Assembly (NCBI RefSeq): GCF_003574445.1
Contig: NZ_KZ984548.1
Location: 423,013 to 487,012 of the forward strand
Source: Streptomyces sp. YIM 130001
Lineage (GTDB): Bacteria > Actinomycetota > Actinomycetes > Streptomycetales > Streptomycetaceae
Length of the DNA: 64,000 nt
Direction: 5' to 3'
Shown: piece after piece, positions 1 through 8,841 of the stretch
Numbering within the stretch: position 1 is the first letter of the stretch
Layout: each line of letters begins with the position of its first letter
Translations under genes and position numbers: made by a program
Notes under the pieces: model-generated
Databases searched by the model: none
The model's input: the letters and a program-made list of their open reading frames with translations, nothing else
What the model was told of the DNA's origin: nothing

Positions 1-75
1 CCCCCATTTGCCCGACGCAGCCGAATCCGCGTCGAATCGGTCCGTGTCGGCGCAGTCGTATAAGGAGCACTACAC
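1..75. other. Upstream flank of the nucleoside importer operon, cut by the window edge
   Basis: Only the last 75 bases before the BMP lipoprotein gene are visible. They contain an AAGGAG ribosome binding site about nine bases before the ATG at 76. I see no promoter or copy of the CTACGCGCGTAG motif found near add, deoC and punA, but the true promoter may lie outside the window. In related Streptomyces a second BMP lipoprotein gene often precedes this one, so the operon may start further upstream; this cannot be decided here. Confidence 0.4.
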
Positions 76-1131
76 ATGCGCCGGGTTTCCCGAGCAGCGG
101 TCGCAGGTGCGGCGACCGCCGCCCTCGCCCTCACTGTTTCCGCCTGTGGCGGTACGTCCAACGAGTCGTCGTCCGCCGACGGTGACGGCAAGTCCAAGGG
201 CATCGCCATCGCCTACGACGTCGGCGGCCAGGGCGACCAGTCCTTCAACGACGCCGCGTTCGCCGGCATGCAGAAGGCCGAGAAGGAATTCGGCTACGAG
301 GGCAACGACGTGGAGCCCAAGGACGGCGAGTCCGACGCCGACAAGGTCCAGCGGCTGACCTCGATGGCCAAGCAGGGCTACAACCCGGTCGTCGGCGTGG
401 GCTACGCCTACGCGCCCGCCGTCAAGGAGGCCGCGGCCAAGTTCCCGGACACCACCTTCGGCATCGTCGACGACTCCACCATCAAGGCCAAGAACGTCGC
501 CGACCTGGTCTTCAGCGAGCAGGAGGCCTCGTACCTCGCGGGCGTCGCCGCCGCGAAGGCCTCCAAGACCCGGCACGTCGGCTTCGTCGGCGGCGTGGAC
601 GTACCGCTGATCCACAAGTTCGAGGCCGGCTTCGCGCAGGGCGCGAAGGACACCGACCCGAAGATCAAGGTCGAGCGCCAGTACCTCACGGAGACCGCGG
701 ACGAGGGCGGCTTCACCAGCCCCGACAAGGGCAAGGCCGCCGCCGAGGCGCAGCTCGAGAAGGGCGCCGACGTCGTCTACCACGCGGCCGGCCTCTCCGG
801 TCAGGGCACGATCGAGGCCGCCGCCAAGGCCAAGAAGTGGGCCATCGGGGTGGACTCGGACCAGTACGAGCAGAAGCCGCTGGCCGCGTACAAGAAGTAC
901 ATCCTCACCTCGGCGACCAAGGACGTGTCCAAGGCCGTCTTCAACCTCGCCAAGTCGGTCCAGGACGGCAAGCCGGCCACCGGCGTGCTGCGCGGCGACC
1001 TGAAGTCCGGCGAGGTCGCGCTCTCCGACTCGAACCCCGAGTACGCGAACGACAAGAAAATCCAGGAAGCTGTGAAGAAGGCCGAGGAAGGCATCATCGG
1101 CGGCAGCATCAAGGTGCAGGAGAAGCCGTAA
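76..1131 (+). CDS. BMP-family nucleoside-binding lipoprotein of an ABC importer
   Basis: A 351-residue secreted solute-binding lipoprotein that would capture nucleosides outside the membrane and deliver them to the permeases encoded just downstream. The N-terminus has an RR start, a hydrophobic stretch and a lipobox (LTVSAC, Cys24). The mature part opens with the BMP/PnrA-type strand and the D-Q-S-F-N-D motif near residue 55. Members of this family (PnrA, BmpA, NupN) bind purine or pyrimidine nucleosides. The start has an AAGGAG box. The following ATPase, two permeases, cytidine deaminase and thymidine phosphorylase support a nucleoside substrate. The exact specificity cannot be read from sequence. 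Confidence 0.93.
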   Translation: MRRVSRAAVAGAATAALALTVSACGGTSNESSSADGDGKSKGIAIAYDVGGQGDQSFNDAAFAGMQKAEKEFGYEGNDVEPKDGESDADKVQRLTSMAKQGYNPVVGVGYAYAPAVKEAAAKFPDTTFGIVDDSTIKAKNVADLVFSEQEASYLAGVAAAKASKTRHVGFVGGVDVPLIHKFEAGFAQGAKDTDPKIKVERQYLTETADEGGFTSPDKGKAAAEAQLEKGADVVYHAAGLSGQGTIEAAAKAKKWAIGVDSDQYEQKPLAAYKKYILTSATKDVSKAVFNLAKSVQDGKPATGVLRGDLKSGEVALSDSNPEYANDKKIQEAVKKAEEGIIGGSIKVQEKP

Positions 1132-1235
1132 CAGCAGGGAAACACGCTCGCAGCGGGGTACGGGGAGAGTTGCTCGCCGTGCCCCGTTCGACGACGACAG
1201 TCGACCGTTCGCACTAGGGGCACCCCAAAGGACAG

Positions 1236-2870
1236 GTGGCCCCCCTTTCCCCAGGAGAGTGTGCCATCGTCACGTCCAGCAGCCCGCCGAGTGGCAGTGC
1301 CGCTCCCGCCGTGGAGCTCGCGGGCATCACCAAGCGCTTCCCCGGCGTCGTCGCCAACCACGACATTCACCTGAGTGTCCACAAGGGCACCGTGCACGCC
1401 CTCGTGGGGGAGAACGGCGCCGGCAAGTCCACCCTGATGAAGATCCTCTACGGCATGCAGAAGCCGGACGAGGGCACCATCACGGTCGACGGCACGCAGG
1501 TGACCTTCTCCAGCCCCGCCGACGCCATCGAGCGCGGCATCGGCATGGTGCACCAGCACTTCATGCTGGCCGACAACCTCACCGTCCTGGAGAACGTCGT
1601 CCTGGGCAGCGAGAAGCTCGCGGGCATCGGCACCAGGGCCCGTCGCCGCATCATCGAGATCTCCGAGCGCTACGGCCTCGGGGTGCGCCCCGACGCCCTG
1701 GTGGAGAACCTGGGCGTGGCCGACCGCCAGCGCGTGGAGATCCTCAAGGTCCTCTACCGCGGCGCCACCACGCTGATCCTGGACGAGCCGACCGCCGTGC
1801 TCGTCCCGCAGGAGGTCGACGCGCTCTTCGACAACCTGCGCGAGCTCAAGGCCGAGGGCCTCAGCGTCATCTTCATCTCGCACAAGCTGGGCGAGGTTCT
1901 CTCGGTCGCCGACCACATCACGGTCATCCGGCGCGGCACCACGGTCGGCACCGTCGAACCCGCCGAGACGACCACGCGCCGCCTCGCCGAACTGATGGTC
2001 GGCAGCGAGCTGCCCACGCCGGAGACCGCCGAGTCCACCGTCACCGACCGTCCGGTGATCCAGGTGGAGGAGCTCAAGCTCACCGCGGACGGCGGCCGCC
2101 CGGTACTGGACGACATCTCGTTCACCATCCACGAGGGCGAGATCCTCGGCCTCGCGGGCGTCGAGGGCAACGGACAGACCGAGCTGATCGACGCACTGAT
2201 CGGACTCGACAAGGCATCGTCCGGTGTCATCCGCCTGGCCGGCGAGGACATCACCGTCTGGGCCACCCGCCGCCGCCGCGAGCAGGGCATCGGTTACATC
2301 CCCGAGGACCGCCACCGCCACGGCCTGCTCCTCGAGGCCCCGCTGTGGGAGAACCGCATCCTGGGCCATGTCACCGAGAAGCCCAACACCCGTGGCAAGC
2401 ACGGCATCTGGCTCGACCCGTCCGCCGCACAGGACGACACCCGGCGCATCGTCGAGGAGTACGACGTGCGTACCCCGGGCATCGACGTGCCGGCCGCCTC
2501 GCTGTCCGGCGGCAATCAGCAGAAGCTGATCGTCGGCCGCGAGATGACCCACAAGCCGCGCTTCCTGATCGCCGCGCACCCGACCCGCGGCGTCGACGTC
2601 GGCGCCCAGGCGCAGATCTGGGACCAGATCCGCGAGGCCCGGCGTGAGGGCCTCGGCGTCCTGCTCATCTCCGCCGACCTCGACGAGTTGATCGGCCTGT
2701 CCGACACACTCCGGGTGATCTACCGCGGCAAGCTCGTAGCGGACGCCGATCCCGGTTCCATCACCCCGGAGGAGCTGGGTTCGGCCATGACGGGTGCCGC
2801 GTCCGGGCACCTCGTCGCCGACGAGACCGGCGACACTGCACCGGACGCTCCGGGCAAGGAAGGTGCCTGA
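1236..2870 (+). CDS. Nucleoside ABC importer, double ATP-binding protein (RbsA/NupO type)
   Basis: A 544-residue protein with two fused nucleotide-binding domains that powers the importer. The first half has an intact Walker A (GENGAGKST, residues 58-66), a degenerate signature (L-G-V-A-D-R-Q) and Walker B (LILDEPTA). In the second half Walker A is replaced by GVEGNGQTE and Walker B by FLIAAHPTRG, while the signature LSGGNQQK is intact. Such asymmetry is usual in BMP-type transporters, where one ATP site is degenerate. I chose the GTG at 1236, preceded by AAAGGA. The first 25 residues are poorly conserved, so a slightly later start is possible. The stop overlaps the next start (TGATG). Confidence 0.92.
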   Translation: MAPLSPGECAIVTSSSPPSGSAAPAVELAGITKRFPGVVANHDIHLSVHKGTVHALVGENGAGKSTLMKILYGMQKPDEGTITVDGTQVTFSSPADAIERGIGMVHQHFMLADNLTVLENVVLGSEKLAGIGTRARRRIIEISERYGLGVRPDALVENLGVADRQRVEILKVLYRGATTLILDEPTAVLVPQEVDALFDNLRELKAEGLSVIFISHKLGEVLSVADHITVIRRGTTVGTVEPAETTTRRLAELMVGSELPTPETAESTVTDRPVIQVEELKLTADGGRPVLDDISFTIHEGEILGLAGVEGNGQTELIDALIGLDKASSGVIRLAGEDITVWATRRRREQGIGYIPEDRHRHGLLLEAPLWENRILGHVTEKPNTRGKHGIWLDPSAAQDDTRRIVEEYDVRTPGIDVPAASLSGGNQQKLIVGREMTHKPRFLIAAHPTRGVDVGAQAQIWDQIREARREGLGVLLISADLDELIGLSDTLRVIYRGKLVADADPGSITPEELGSAMTGAASGHLVADETGDTAPDAPGKEGA

Positions 2871-4006
2871 TGAAGAAGTACGACAGGGTCGGCGAACGGA
2901 TCGCCTTCGCGGCGGCCGGACCGGCGATCGCCCTCGTCGCCGCCGTGGCGCTGACCTCGGTGGTGCTGCTCGTCTCGGGCAAGAACCCGTTCGAGCCGTA
3001 CTCGGTGATGTTCGAGCAGGCCACCTTCTCCGACATCCAGGTACTGATCCTCAACGACGCCGCCGGGTACTACATCGGCGGTCTCGCGGTGGCCGTCGGC
3101 TTCCGGATGAACCTCTTCAACATCGGTGTGGAGGGCCAGTACCGCCTCGCCGCCATGGTCACCGCGGTGGTCGGCGCCAACGTCGCGCTGCCGGCCGCGC
3201 TCCAGCTGCCGATGCTGATCATCGTCGCCATGCTGACCGGCGCCTTCTGGGCCGGCATCGCGGGCATCCTCAAGGTCACCCGGGGCGTCAGCGAGGTCGT
3301 CTCGACGATCATGCTGAACTCCATCGCCACCTCGGTGATCGGCTACTTCACCCTGCCGTCCGTCTTCGGCGTCCAGGTCGGCAACAACAAGACGACCGGC
3401 GAGATGTCCGAGTCCGGCTGGTTCCCCGGCCTCGACATGGGCGCGGCCGGTGAGCTGTACGGCTTCGTCTTCGTCGCCATCGCCCTCGGCATCGCGTACT
3501 GGGTGATTCTCAACCGCACCCGCTTCGGCTTCGACCTGCGGGCCACCGGCGCCTCCGAGTCGGCGGCCGCGGCCAGCGGTGTGGACGCCAAGCGCATGGT
3601 GCTCACCGCGATGCTGATCTCCGGCGCGGTCGCGGGCCTCGCGGGCATGCCGATCCTGATGGGCGACACCCACACGTACAGCCTGTCGTTCCCGACCTCG
3701 CTCGGCTTCACCTGCATCACCATCGCGCTCCTCGGCCGCAACAACCCGGTCGGCATCGCCTTCGCGGCGCTGCTCATCTCCTGGCTGGACAACGCCTCCG
3801 CGGAGCTCGACTACGTCGGCTACGACACCGAGATCGCGGTCATCATGCAGGGCCTCATCGTGATCGCCGTGGTCGTCAGCTACGAGGCGGTACGCCGCTG
3901 GCGGCTCCGCGCCCAACAGCGCCGCGTCGGCGAGGAACTCGCGGCCGCCGGATCCGGTGGCAATCCCGGCAACAACGACACCGAGAAGGAGGTGGCGGCC
4001 CGATGA
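2870..4006 (+). CDS. Nucleoside ABC importer permease 1 (BPD_transp_2 family)
   Basis: A 378-residue multi-spanning membrane protein of the branched-chain-amino-acid/ribose permease superfamily (NupP-like). It has about nine hydrophobic segments and the conserved cytoplasmic stretch VSEVVSTIMLN near residue 140, typical of the permease paired with BMP lipoproteins. It overlaps the ATPase gene by one base and the second permease by four, so the three are translationally coupled. It ends in a short charged cytoplasmic tail. Confidence 0.92.
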   Translation: MKKYDRVGERIAFAAAGPAIALVAAVALTSVVLLVSGKNPFEPYSVMFEQATFSDIQVLILNDAAGYYIGGLAVAVGFRMNLFNIGVEGQYRLAAMVTAVVGANVALPAALQLPMLIIVAMLTGAFWAGIAGILKVTRGVSEVVSTIMLNSIATSVIGYFTLPSVFGVQVGNNKTTGEMSESGWFPGLDMGAAGELYGFVFVAIALGIAYWVILNRTRFGFDLRATGASESAAAASGVDAKRMVLTAMLISGAVAGLAGMPILMGDTHTYSLSFPTSLGFTCITIALLGRNNPVGIAFAALLISWLDNASAELDYVGYDTEIAVIMQGLIVIAVVVSYEAVRRWRLRAQQRRVGEELAAAGSGGNPGNNDTEKEVAAR

Positions 4007-5262
4007 GCGCCACGATCCTCTCCAAGCCCTCGGCGGCACCGGCACCCGGTCGCCGCAGGCTCAGTCTCCCGGTGGTGCTGCTGATCATCGCCGGTGTGCT
4101 CGTGCTGACCTCGATCGTCCGCCTGATCACGGGCGCGGACGGCATCACCAACACCAGCCAGATGTCCACCGCGCTGAAGCTCGCCGTGCCGATCGGCCTC
4201 GCGGGCCTCGGCGGTCTGTGGGCCGAGCGCGCGGGCGTCATCAACATCGGGCTCGAGGGCATGCTGGTCCTCGGCACCTGGTTCGGCGCCTGGGCCGGCT
4301 ATCAGTGGGGCCCCTGGACGGGTGTCCTGATGGGTATCATCGGAGGTGCGCTCGGCGGTCTGCTGCACGCGGTCGTCACCGTCACGTTCAACGTGAACCA
4401 CATCATCTCCGGTGTCGCGATCAACATCCTCGCGCTCGGCGCCACCCGGTACGCCTCGGCCTTCGCCTTCGAGGGCGTCCCGCAGGGCACCTCCAAGCAG
4501 TCGCCGCCGGTCGAGTCGCTCGGGTCGTTCTCGGTGCCGGGGTTGTCCGACGGCCTCGCGGATCTCAACGACAAGGGCTGGTTCCTCGTCTCCGACCTGG
4601 CGGGCCTGCTCGGCGGTCTGGTCACCAAGATGTCGCCGCTGACCCTGATCGCGCTCGCCCTGGTGCCGATCAGCTGGTGGATCCTGTGGCGCACGTCGTT
4701 CGGTCTGCGGCTGCGCTCCTGCGGCGAGAACCCGGTCGCGGCCGAGTCGCTCGGTGTGAACGTCTACAAGTACAAGTACCTGGCCGTGATCATCTCCGGT
4801 GGACTGGCCGGCCTCGGCGGCGCGTTCCTTTCGATCGTCGCCAACCCCTTCTATCTGGAGGGCCAGACCGGCGGGCGCGGCTACATCGGCCTCGCGGCGA
4901 TGATCTTCGGTAACTGGATGCCGGGCGGACTCGCCCTGGGCGCGGGCCTGTTCGGCTACACCGACAGCCTCAAGCTGCGCGGCGGTACGGAGAACGTGCA
5001 CGCGCTGCTGCTGCTCACCGCGATCCTGCTGCTGATCGGGGCGATCTGGCTGCTCGTCCGCAAGAGGTACGTCCCCGCGATCATCACCGTGGTCGTCTCG
5101 GCCCTGATGTTCGTCTGGTACCAGACCACCAACGAGGTGCCGACCCAGGTCGTCACCGCCACGCCGTACGTGGTGACGCTGCTCGTGCTCTCGCTGTCCG
5201 CGCAACGGCTGCGGATGCCCAGGGCGAACGGCAAACCGTACCGAAAGGGCCAGGGAGCATGA
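4003..5262 (+). CDS. Nucleoside ABC importer permease 2 (BPD_transp_2 family)
   Basis: A 419-residue integral membrane protein, the second half of the translocation channel (NupQ-like). The motif GVINIGLEGMLVLG near residue 75 is the hallmark of this permease class. Hydrophobic helices run to about residue 400 and the tail is basic. The start is an ATGA overlap with permease 1, and its own stop overlaps the cytidine deaminase start by four bases. The carboxyl third holds three or four extra hydrophobic segments beyond the minimal fold, common in actinobacterial members. Confidence 0.92.
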   Translation: MSATILSKPSAAPAPGRRRLSLPVVLLIIAGVLVLTSIVRLITGADGITNTSQMSTALKLAVPIGLAGLGGLWAERAGVINIGLEGMLVLGTWFGAWAGYQWGPWTGVLMGIIGGALGGLLHAVVTVTFNVNHIISGVAINILALGATRYASAFAFEGVPQGTSKQSPPVESLGSFSVPGLSDGLADLNDKGWFLVSDLAGLLGGLVTKMSPLTLIALALVPISWWILWRTSFGLRLRSCGENPVAAESLGVNVYKYKYLAVIISGGLAGLGGAFLSIVANPFYLEGQTGGRGYIGLAAMIFGNWMPGGLALGAGLFGYTDSLKLRGGTENVHALLLLTAILLLIGAIWLLVRKRYVPAIITVVVSALMFVWYQTTNEVPTQVVTATPYVVTLLVLSLSAQRLRMPRANGKPYRKGQGA

Positions 5263-5672
5263 CGGACGTCGACTGGGAAGCCCTGCGCACCGCCGCCCGG
5301 GACGCCATGTCCCGCGCCTACGTGCCCTATTCGGGCTACCCGGTCGGCGCCGCGGCCCTGGTGGACGACGGCCGGATCGTCGCCGGCTGCAATGTGGAGA
5401 ACGCCTCGTACGGCATCGGCCTGTGCGCCGAATGCGGTCTGGTCTCCGCGCTGCAGCTCGGCGGCGGCGGCCGCCTGACCCACTTCACCTGCGTCGACGG
5501 CAGCGGCGAGACCTTGGTCCCCTGCGGCCGCTGCCGCCAGCTCCTGTACGAATTCGGCGGCCCGGAGCTGCAGTTGGAGACCCCCGAGGGCATCCTGCCC
5601 CTCTCGGCCATGCTCCCGCAGCCCTTCGGCCCCGGACACCTCGATCCCTCTCAGCCCGCCCGGCCCCGTTGA
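5259..5672 (+). CDS. cdd: Cytidine deaminase
   Basis: A 137-residue cytosolic zinc enzyme of the small tetrameric type, converting cytidine and deoxycytidine to uridine and deoxyuridine. The zinc site is visible as C56-A-E58 and P-C89-G-R-C92, with Glu58 as proton shuttle; the substrate-binding N-V-E-N lies just before it. Length matches the family (about 130). The gene overlaps the permease gene by four bases, so imported pyrimidine nucleosides meet the deaminase made from the same transcript. The product feeds the thymidine/uridine phosphorylase encoded next. Confidence 0.95.
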   Translation: MTDVDWEALRTAARDAMSRAYVPYSGYPVGAAALVDDGRIVAGCNVENASYGIGLCAECGLVSALQLGGGGRLTHFTCVDGSGETLVPCGRCRQLLYEFGGPELQLETPEGILPLSAMLPQPFGPGHLDPSQPARPR

Positions 5673-5691
5673 GCCCGTCCGGCGCTCGAGG
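5671..5691. repeat. Short Streptomyces-type interspersed repeat (GAGCCCGTCCGGC... core)
   Basis: A 21-base stretch starting inside the cdd stop codon closely matches one at 54126-54146, with 18 of 21 identical by eye. I recognise the GAGCCCGTCCGGC core as a sequence seen repeatedly between Streptomyces genes. Its function is unknown. The copy lies in the 130-bp gap between cdd and deoA. Confidence 0.45.
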
Positions 5692-5802
5692 ACATCTTTT
5701 CCCGAGCCCCGTCCGGCAGGACTTCGGGGAAGGGGCGGTCAGGTGGCCGCGTCCGAACCCCAGCCCCCACCCACCCGCACGATGGAGGGACCCGAGAACC
5801 CC

Positions 5803-7089
5803 ATGAACGTCATCGACGCAATCCGCACCAAGCGAGACGCCAAGGAGCTCACGGCCCCTCAGATCGACTGGGTCATCGACGCGTACACCCGAGGCGACAT
5901 CGCCGACGAGCAGATGTCGGCCCTGGCCATGGCGATCCTCCTCAACGGCATGACCCGCGGCGAAATCGCCCGCTGGACCGCAGCGATGATCAACTCCGGT
6001 GAGCGGATGGACTTCTCCTCCCTCACCCGCCCCACCGCGGACAAGCACTCCACCGGCGGCGTCGGCGACAAGATCACCCTCCCGCTCGCCCCGCTCGTAG
6101 CGGCCTGCGGCGCCGCCGTACCGCAGCTCAGCGGCCGCGGCCTCGGCCACACCGGCGGCACCCTGGACAAGCTGGAGTCCATCCCCGGCTGGCGCGCGCT
6201 GCTCTCCAACCGGGAGATGCTCGACGTACTCGACTCCACCGGCGCCGTGATCTGCGCCGCGGGCGACGGACTCGCCCCCGCCGACAAGAAGCTGTACGCG
6301 CTGCGCGACGTCACCGGCACCGTCGAGTCGATCCCGCTGATCGCCTCGTCGATCATGTCGAAGAAGATCGCCGAGGGTACGGGCTCGCTGGTCCTGGACG
6401 TGAAGGCCGGCTCCGGCGCCTTCATGAAGACCGTCGAGGACGCCCGCGAACTCGCCTCCACCATGGTCGAGTTGGGCAATGACCACGGTGTCGGAACCGT
6501 CGCCCTGCTCACCGACATGGCCACCCCGCTCGGCCTCACCGCGGGCAACGCCCTCGAGGTCCGCGAGTCCGTCGAGGTCCTCGCGGGCGGCGGCCCGGAC
6601 GACGTCGTCGAACTGACCCTCGCCCTGGCCCGCGAGATGCTCGACGCGGCGGGCCTGTCCGACGCCGACCCGGCCAAGGCGCTCGCCGACGGCTCCGCCA
6701 TGGACGTCTGGCGCCGCATGATCGCTGCCCAGGGCGGCGACCCGGACGCCGAGCTGCCGCACTCCCGCGAGCAGTACATCGTCAAGGCCCCCGCCACCGG
6801 GGTACTGACCCGCCTCGACGCGTACGACGTCGGCGTCGCCGCCTGGCGGCTCGGCGCGGGCCGGGCCCGCAAGGAGGACCCGGTGCAGGCTGCAGCGGGC
6901 GTCGAACTGCATGCCAAGCCCGGCGACCACGTGACCGCGGGCCAGCCGCTGCTGACCCTGCACACCGACACTCCGGAACGCTTCGAGCAGGCCGTCGAGG
7001 CGCTCACCGAGTCCTACGACATCGCGGCACCCGACGAGGCCGCGCTCGCGCACACACCGCGCCGGATCATCCTCGACCGCATCTCCTGA
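5803..7089 (+). CDS. deoA: Thymidine phosphorylase
   Basis: A 428-residue enzyme that splits thymidine or deoxyuridine with phosphate to the base and 2-deoxyribose-1-phosphate. The family signature S-G-R-G-L-G-H-T-G-G-T-L-D-K is near residue 107; the phosphate-binding K-H-S-T-G-G-V-G-D-K precedes it, and the C-terminal pyrimidine-phosphorylase domain starts near 330. I chose the ATG at 5803, where family homology begins (MNVIDAIRTKRD). In-frame starts at 5743 (GTG) and 5782 (ATG) would add a Pro-rich tail without homology. It follows cdd in the operon; the released deoxyribose-1-phosphate can go on to DeoC (33804-34757). Confidence 0.93.
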   Translation: MNVIDAIRTKRDAKELTAPQIDWVIDAYTRGDIADEQMSALAMAILLNGMTRGEIARWTAAMINSGERMDFSSLTRPTADKHSTGGVGDKITLPLAPLVAACGAAVPQLSGRGLGHTGGTLDKLESIPGWRALLSNREMLDVLDSTGAVICAAGDGLAPADKKLYALRDVTGTVESIPLIASSIMSKKIAEGTGSLVLDVKAGSGAFMKTVEDARELASTMVELGNDHGVGTVALLTDMATPLGLTAGNALEVRESVEVLAGGGPDDVVELTLALAREMLDAAGLSDADPAKALADGSAMDVWRRMIAAQGGDPDAELPHSREQYIVKAPATGVLTRLDAYDVGVAAWRLGAGRARKEDPVQAAAGVELHAKPGDHVTAGQPLLTLHTDTPERFEQAVEALTESYDIAAPDEAALAHTPRRIILDRIS

Positions 7090-7098
7090 GCCGCACCG

Positions 7099-7126
7099 GA
7101 TCCCGGCGGCCCGGCCCGCCGGGATC
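7099..7126 (+). terminator. Terminator hairpin after the nucleoside operon
   Basis: A perfect 11-bp stem (GATCCCGGCGG / CCGCCGGGATC) with a six-base loop begins ten bases after the deoA stop. There is no T-tract, as is normal for Streptomyces terminators. It would end the importer-cdd-deoA transcript. Confidence 0.7.
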
Positions 7127-7277
7127 ATCGGGACCTGCCGGAACCCGGCCCCGCACACCGGGAGTTACGGCCCCCCGTGCCGCCGCCGAGGTCAAGGATT
7201 GACGGCGGCCTCGTGCGCGTCCCGTGAAGGCTGCCCACCTGCCGATGAGTTCGCGGCGGCCCGCCGGTCTCCCCTGT

Positions 7278-7628
7278 GTGAAGGCATCCGAACCGCTCGT
7301 AGTGGGCCTCGGCGCCCGGGTCGCCCGGGACGAGGTCCCCCAGCTGTGCGAGCAGCTCATAGCCGGCTTGGCGTCCACCGGTGCCACCGAGGTCGTCTGT
7401 GACGCCGGGGGTCTCGTCGCGCCCGATCTGGCCGCCGTCGAGGCGCTCGCCCGCCTGCGCCTGACCGCACGCAGAGCGGGGGCCGGGATGCGCATCCGTG
7501 ACCCCGACCCCCGCCTGGCGGAGCTACTGGGCCTCGTCGGCCTGACCGAGGTACTCCGGGAACCCGAAGAGCGGGAACCACCGCTTCGTGTCGAGGAAGC
7601 AGTGGAACCCGGTGATCCGGCCGCCTGA
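7278..7628 (+). CDS. STAS-domain protein (anti-sigma factor antagonist-like)
   Basis: A 116-residue protein with the alternating strand/helix pattern of a STAS domain: the LVVGLGARV strand, the E-V-V-C-D strand, and the D-L-A-A-V-E-A-L-A-R-L helix. In classical anti-anti-sigma factors a phosphorylatable Ser follows the D near this point; here the segment reads GGLVAPDLAAVEAL with no Ser, so regulation by phosphorylation is doubtful. The start is uncertain: GTG 7278 sits where the fold begins, GTG 7224 and ATG 7245 are alternatives, and none has a good ribosome binding site. The last 105 bases overlap, antisense, the end of the sigma factor gene on the other strand. A functional link with that sigma factor is only suggested by position. 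Confidence 0.65.
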   Translation: MKASEPLVVGLGARVARDEVPQLCEQLIAGLASTGATEVVCDAGGLVAPDLAAVEALARLRLTARRAGAGMRIRDPDPRLAELLGLVGLTEVLREPEEREPPLRVEEAVEPGDPAA

Positions 7629-8537
7629 GGTCTCGATGATCTGCAGGGCCCAGGGCGCCATCCGGTCGGCGTTGTCCGGGTCCGGCTTGTAGTGCGCGAA
7701 GGCCGGGGTGCCGTTGGCGAAGGTCGGCAGCAGCTTGGAGCCGCGGCAGCCCGCGCCCTGGTTGACCAGGAAGGCCAGGATGTCGTCGTGGCCCTTGAGC
7801 CACAGGTCGAACGGGGGCATCGTCATGATCGCGTCGTCGTGCAGCACGGCGGCCATGGCCTGCATGTCGTACCCCTGGAACGCCGCCATGTAGCGGTTGA
7901 GCAGGTCCTTCTGCTCCTCGTCGAGCGGGTCGGCCGGATCGGTGTCCTTGACCGGGGACTCGGAGAGGGTGGCGCGGGCGCGCTGCAGTGCGCTGTTCAC
8001 CGACGCGACCGAGGTGTCCAGGAGCTCGGCGACCTCATGGGCCCGCCAGGCCAGGACCTCGCGCAGGATCAGGACCGCGCGCTGCTTGGGCGGCAGGTGC
8101 TGCAGGGCGGCCACGAAGGCCAGTCGCACCGACTCCCGTGCGACGGCGGTCTCCGCGGGGTCGGCGGTGGACGGCAGGATGCGGCTGTCCGGGACGGGCT
8201 CGAGCCAGGTGATCTCCGGCTGGGGGTTCAGTACCGCCGTCGACTGGTGGCTGCGCTCGGTGAGGTCCATGGGCAGTGCGCGCTTGTTGCCCGCGTTCAG
8301 CATGTCCAGGCAGACGTTCGTCGTGATGCGGTAGAGCCAGGAGCGCAGCGACGAGCGCCCCTCGAACTTGTCGTACGACCGCCAGGCCCGGACGAACGCG
8401 TCCTGCACCGCGTCCTCGGCCTCGAAGCTGGAGCCCAGCATCCGGTAGCTGTACCCGGTCAGCTCCGTGCGGTACTTCTCCAGGCTCGCCTCCAGGTCGT
8501 CCTTGCCGACCTTCTGTGCCGCCGCTGCATCAGTCAT
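7524..8537 (-). CDS. ECF RNA polymerase sigma factor with SnoaL-like C-terminal domain (SigG/ECF56-like)
   Basis: A 337-residue sigma factor. Region 2 contains D-A-V-Q-D-A-F-V-R-A-W; region 4 contains L-P-P-K-Q-R-A-V-L-I-L-R-E-V and the helix-turn-helix E-V-A-E-L-L-D-T-S-V-A-S-V-N-S-A-L. After it comes a roughly 120-residue NTF2/SnoaL-like domain beginning LLNRYMAAFQGYD. ECF factors with such tails (mycobacterial SigG/SigJ, ECF41, ECF56) usually lack an anti-sigma factor gene, and none is adjacent here. The DGGGR motif of ECF41 is absent, so I favour the SigG type. The ATG at 8537 follows a GAGGCGG box; an upstream in-frame GTG is possible. Confidence 0.88.
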   Translation of the reverse strand: MTDAAAAQKVGKDDLEASLEKYRTELTGYSYRMLGSSFEAEDAVQDAFVRAWRSYDKFEGRSSLRSWLYRITTNVCLDMLNAGNKRALPMDLTERSHQSTAVLNPQPEITWLEPVPDSRILPSTADPAETAVARESVRLAFVAALQHLPPKQRAVLILREVLAWRAHEVAELLDTSVASVNSALQRARATLSESPVKDTDPADPLDEEQKDLLNRYMAAFQGYDMQAMAAVLHDDAIMTMPPFDLWLKGHDDILAFLVNQGAGCRGSKLLPTFANGTPAFAHYKPDPDNADRMAPWALQIIETSGGRITGFHCFLDTKRWFPLFGFPEYLGQADEAQ

Positions 8538-8841
8538 GGGGTCCGCCTCTGTAAAGCCCTCCGACACCGACACTTCGGAAGCTACAGCAGCGCACTGACA
8601 CTCGCTCCCGAGGCGGCAAATCCCGTGCGTACGTCTTGACATGGGGATGCGGGAAGCCGCATGTCCGAACGCTTTCGGCGACCGGGACACGTCATGTGCG
8701 GGGCGGTTCCGCGTACGGGAGACGGGCGGGCCCGAGCGCGGTGCCGGGCACCGCGCGGGCCCGCCCGCATACCTATGGATCAGGCAGATTTCCGCATCCG
8801 ACGGTGACCACCGGTGACGGACGGCGACCGCGGCCGGCGGT
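8538..8841. other. Intergenic region between the MFS gene and the sigma factor gene
   Basis: About 300 bases without a convincing gene. It holds the strong hairpin at 8723-8767 that should end the MFS transcript, and further right the unmarked promoter of the sigma factor gene. I could not find a confident -35/-10 pair for the sigma gene. Confidence 0.5.
8723..8767 (-). terminator. Terminator hairpin after the MFS exporter gene
   Basis: An inverted repeat of 20 bp (left arm 8723-8744 with a two-base AG bulge, right arm 8748-8767) with a three-base loop lies about 75 bases beyond the MFS stop codon. It is almost pure G/C and very stable. Confidence 0.7.

Noticed and set aside
801..2810. Minus-strand open frame of 669 codons opposite the ABC ATPase
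   Set aside because: Antisense shadow of GC-rich coding DNA; Gly/Asp/Val-rich translation without domain structure, and the plus strand encodes a clear ABC ATPase.
2720..7158. Further long minus-strand frames (2720-4045, 3880-5205, 5485-7158)
   Set aside because: They mirror the permease, cdd and deoA genes and show no homology-like motifs or ribosome binding sites.
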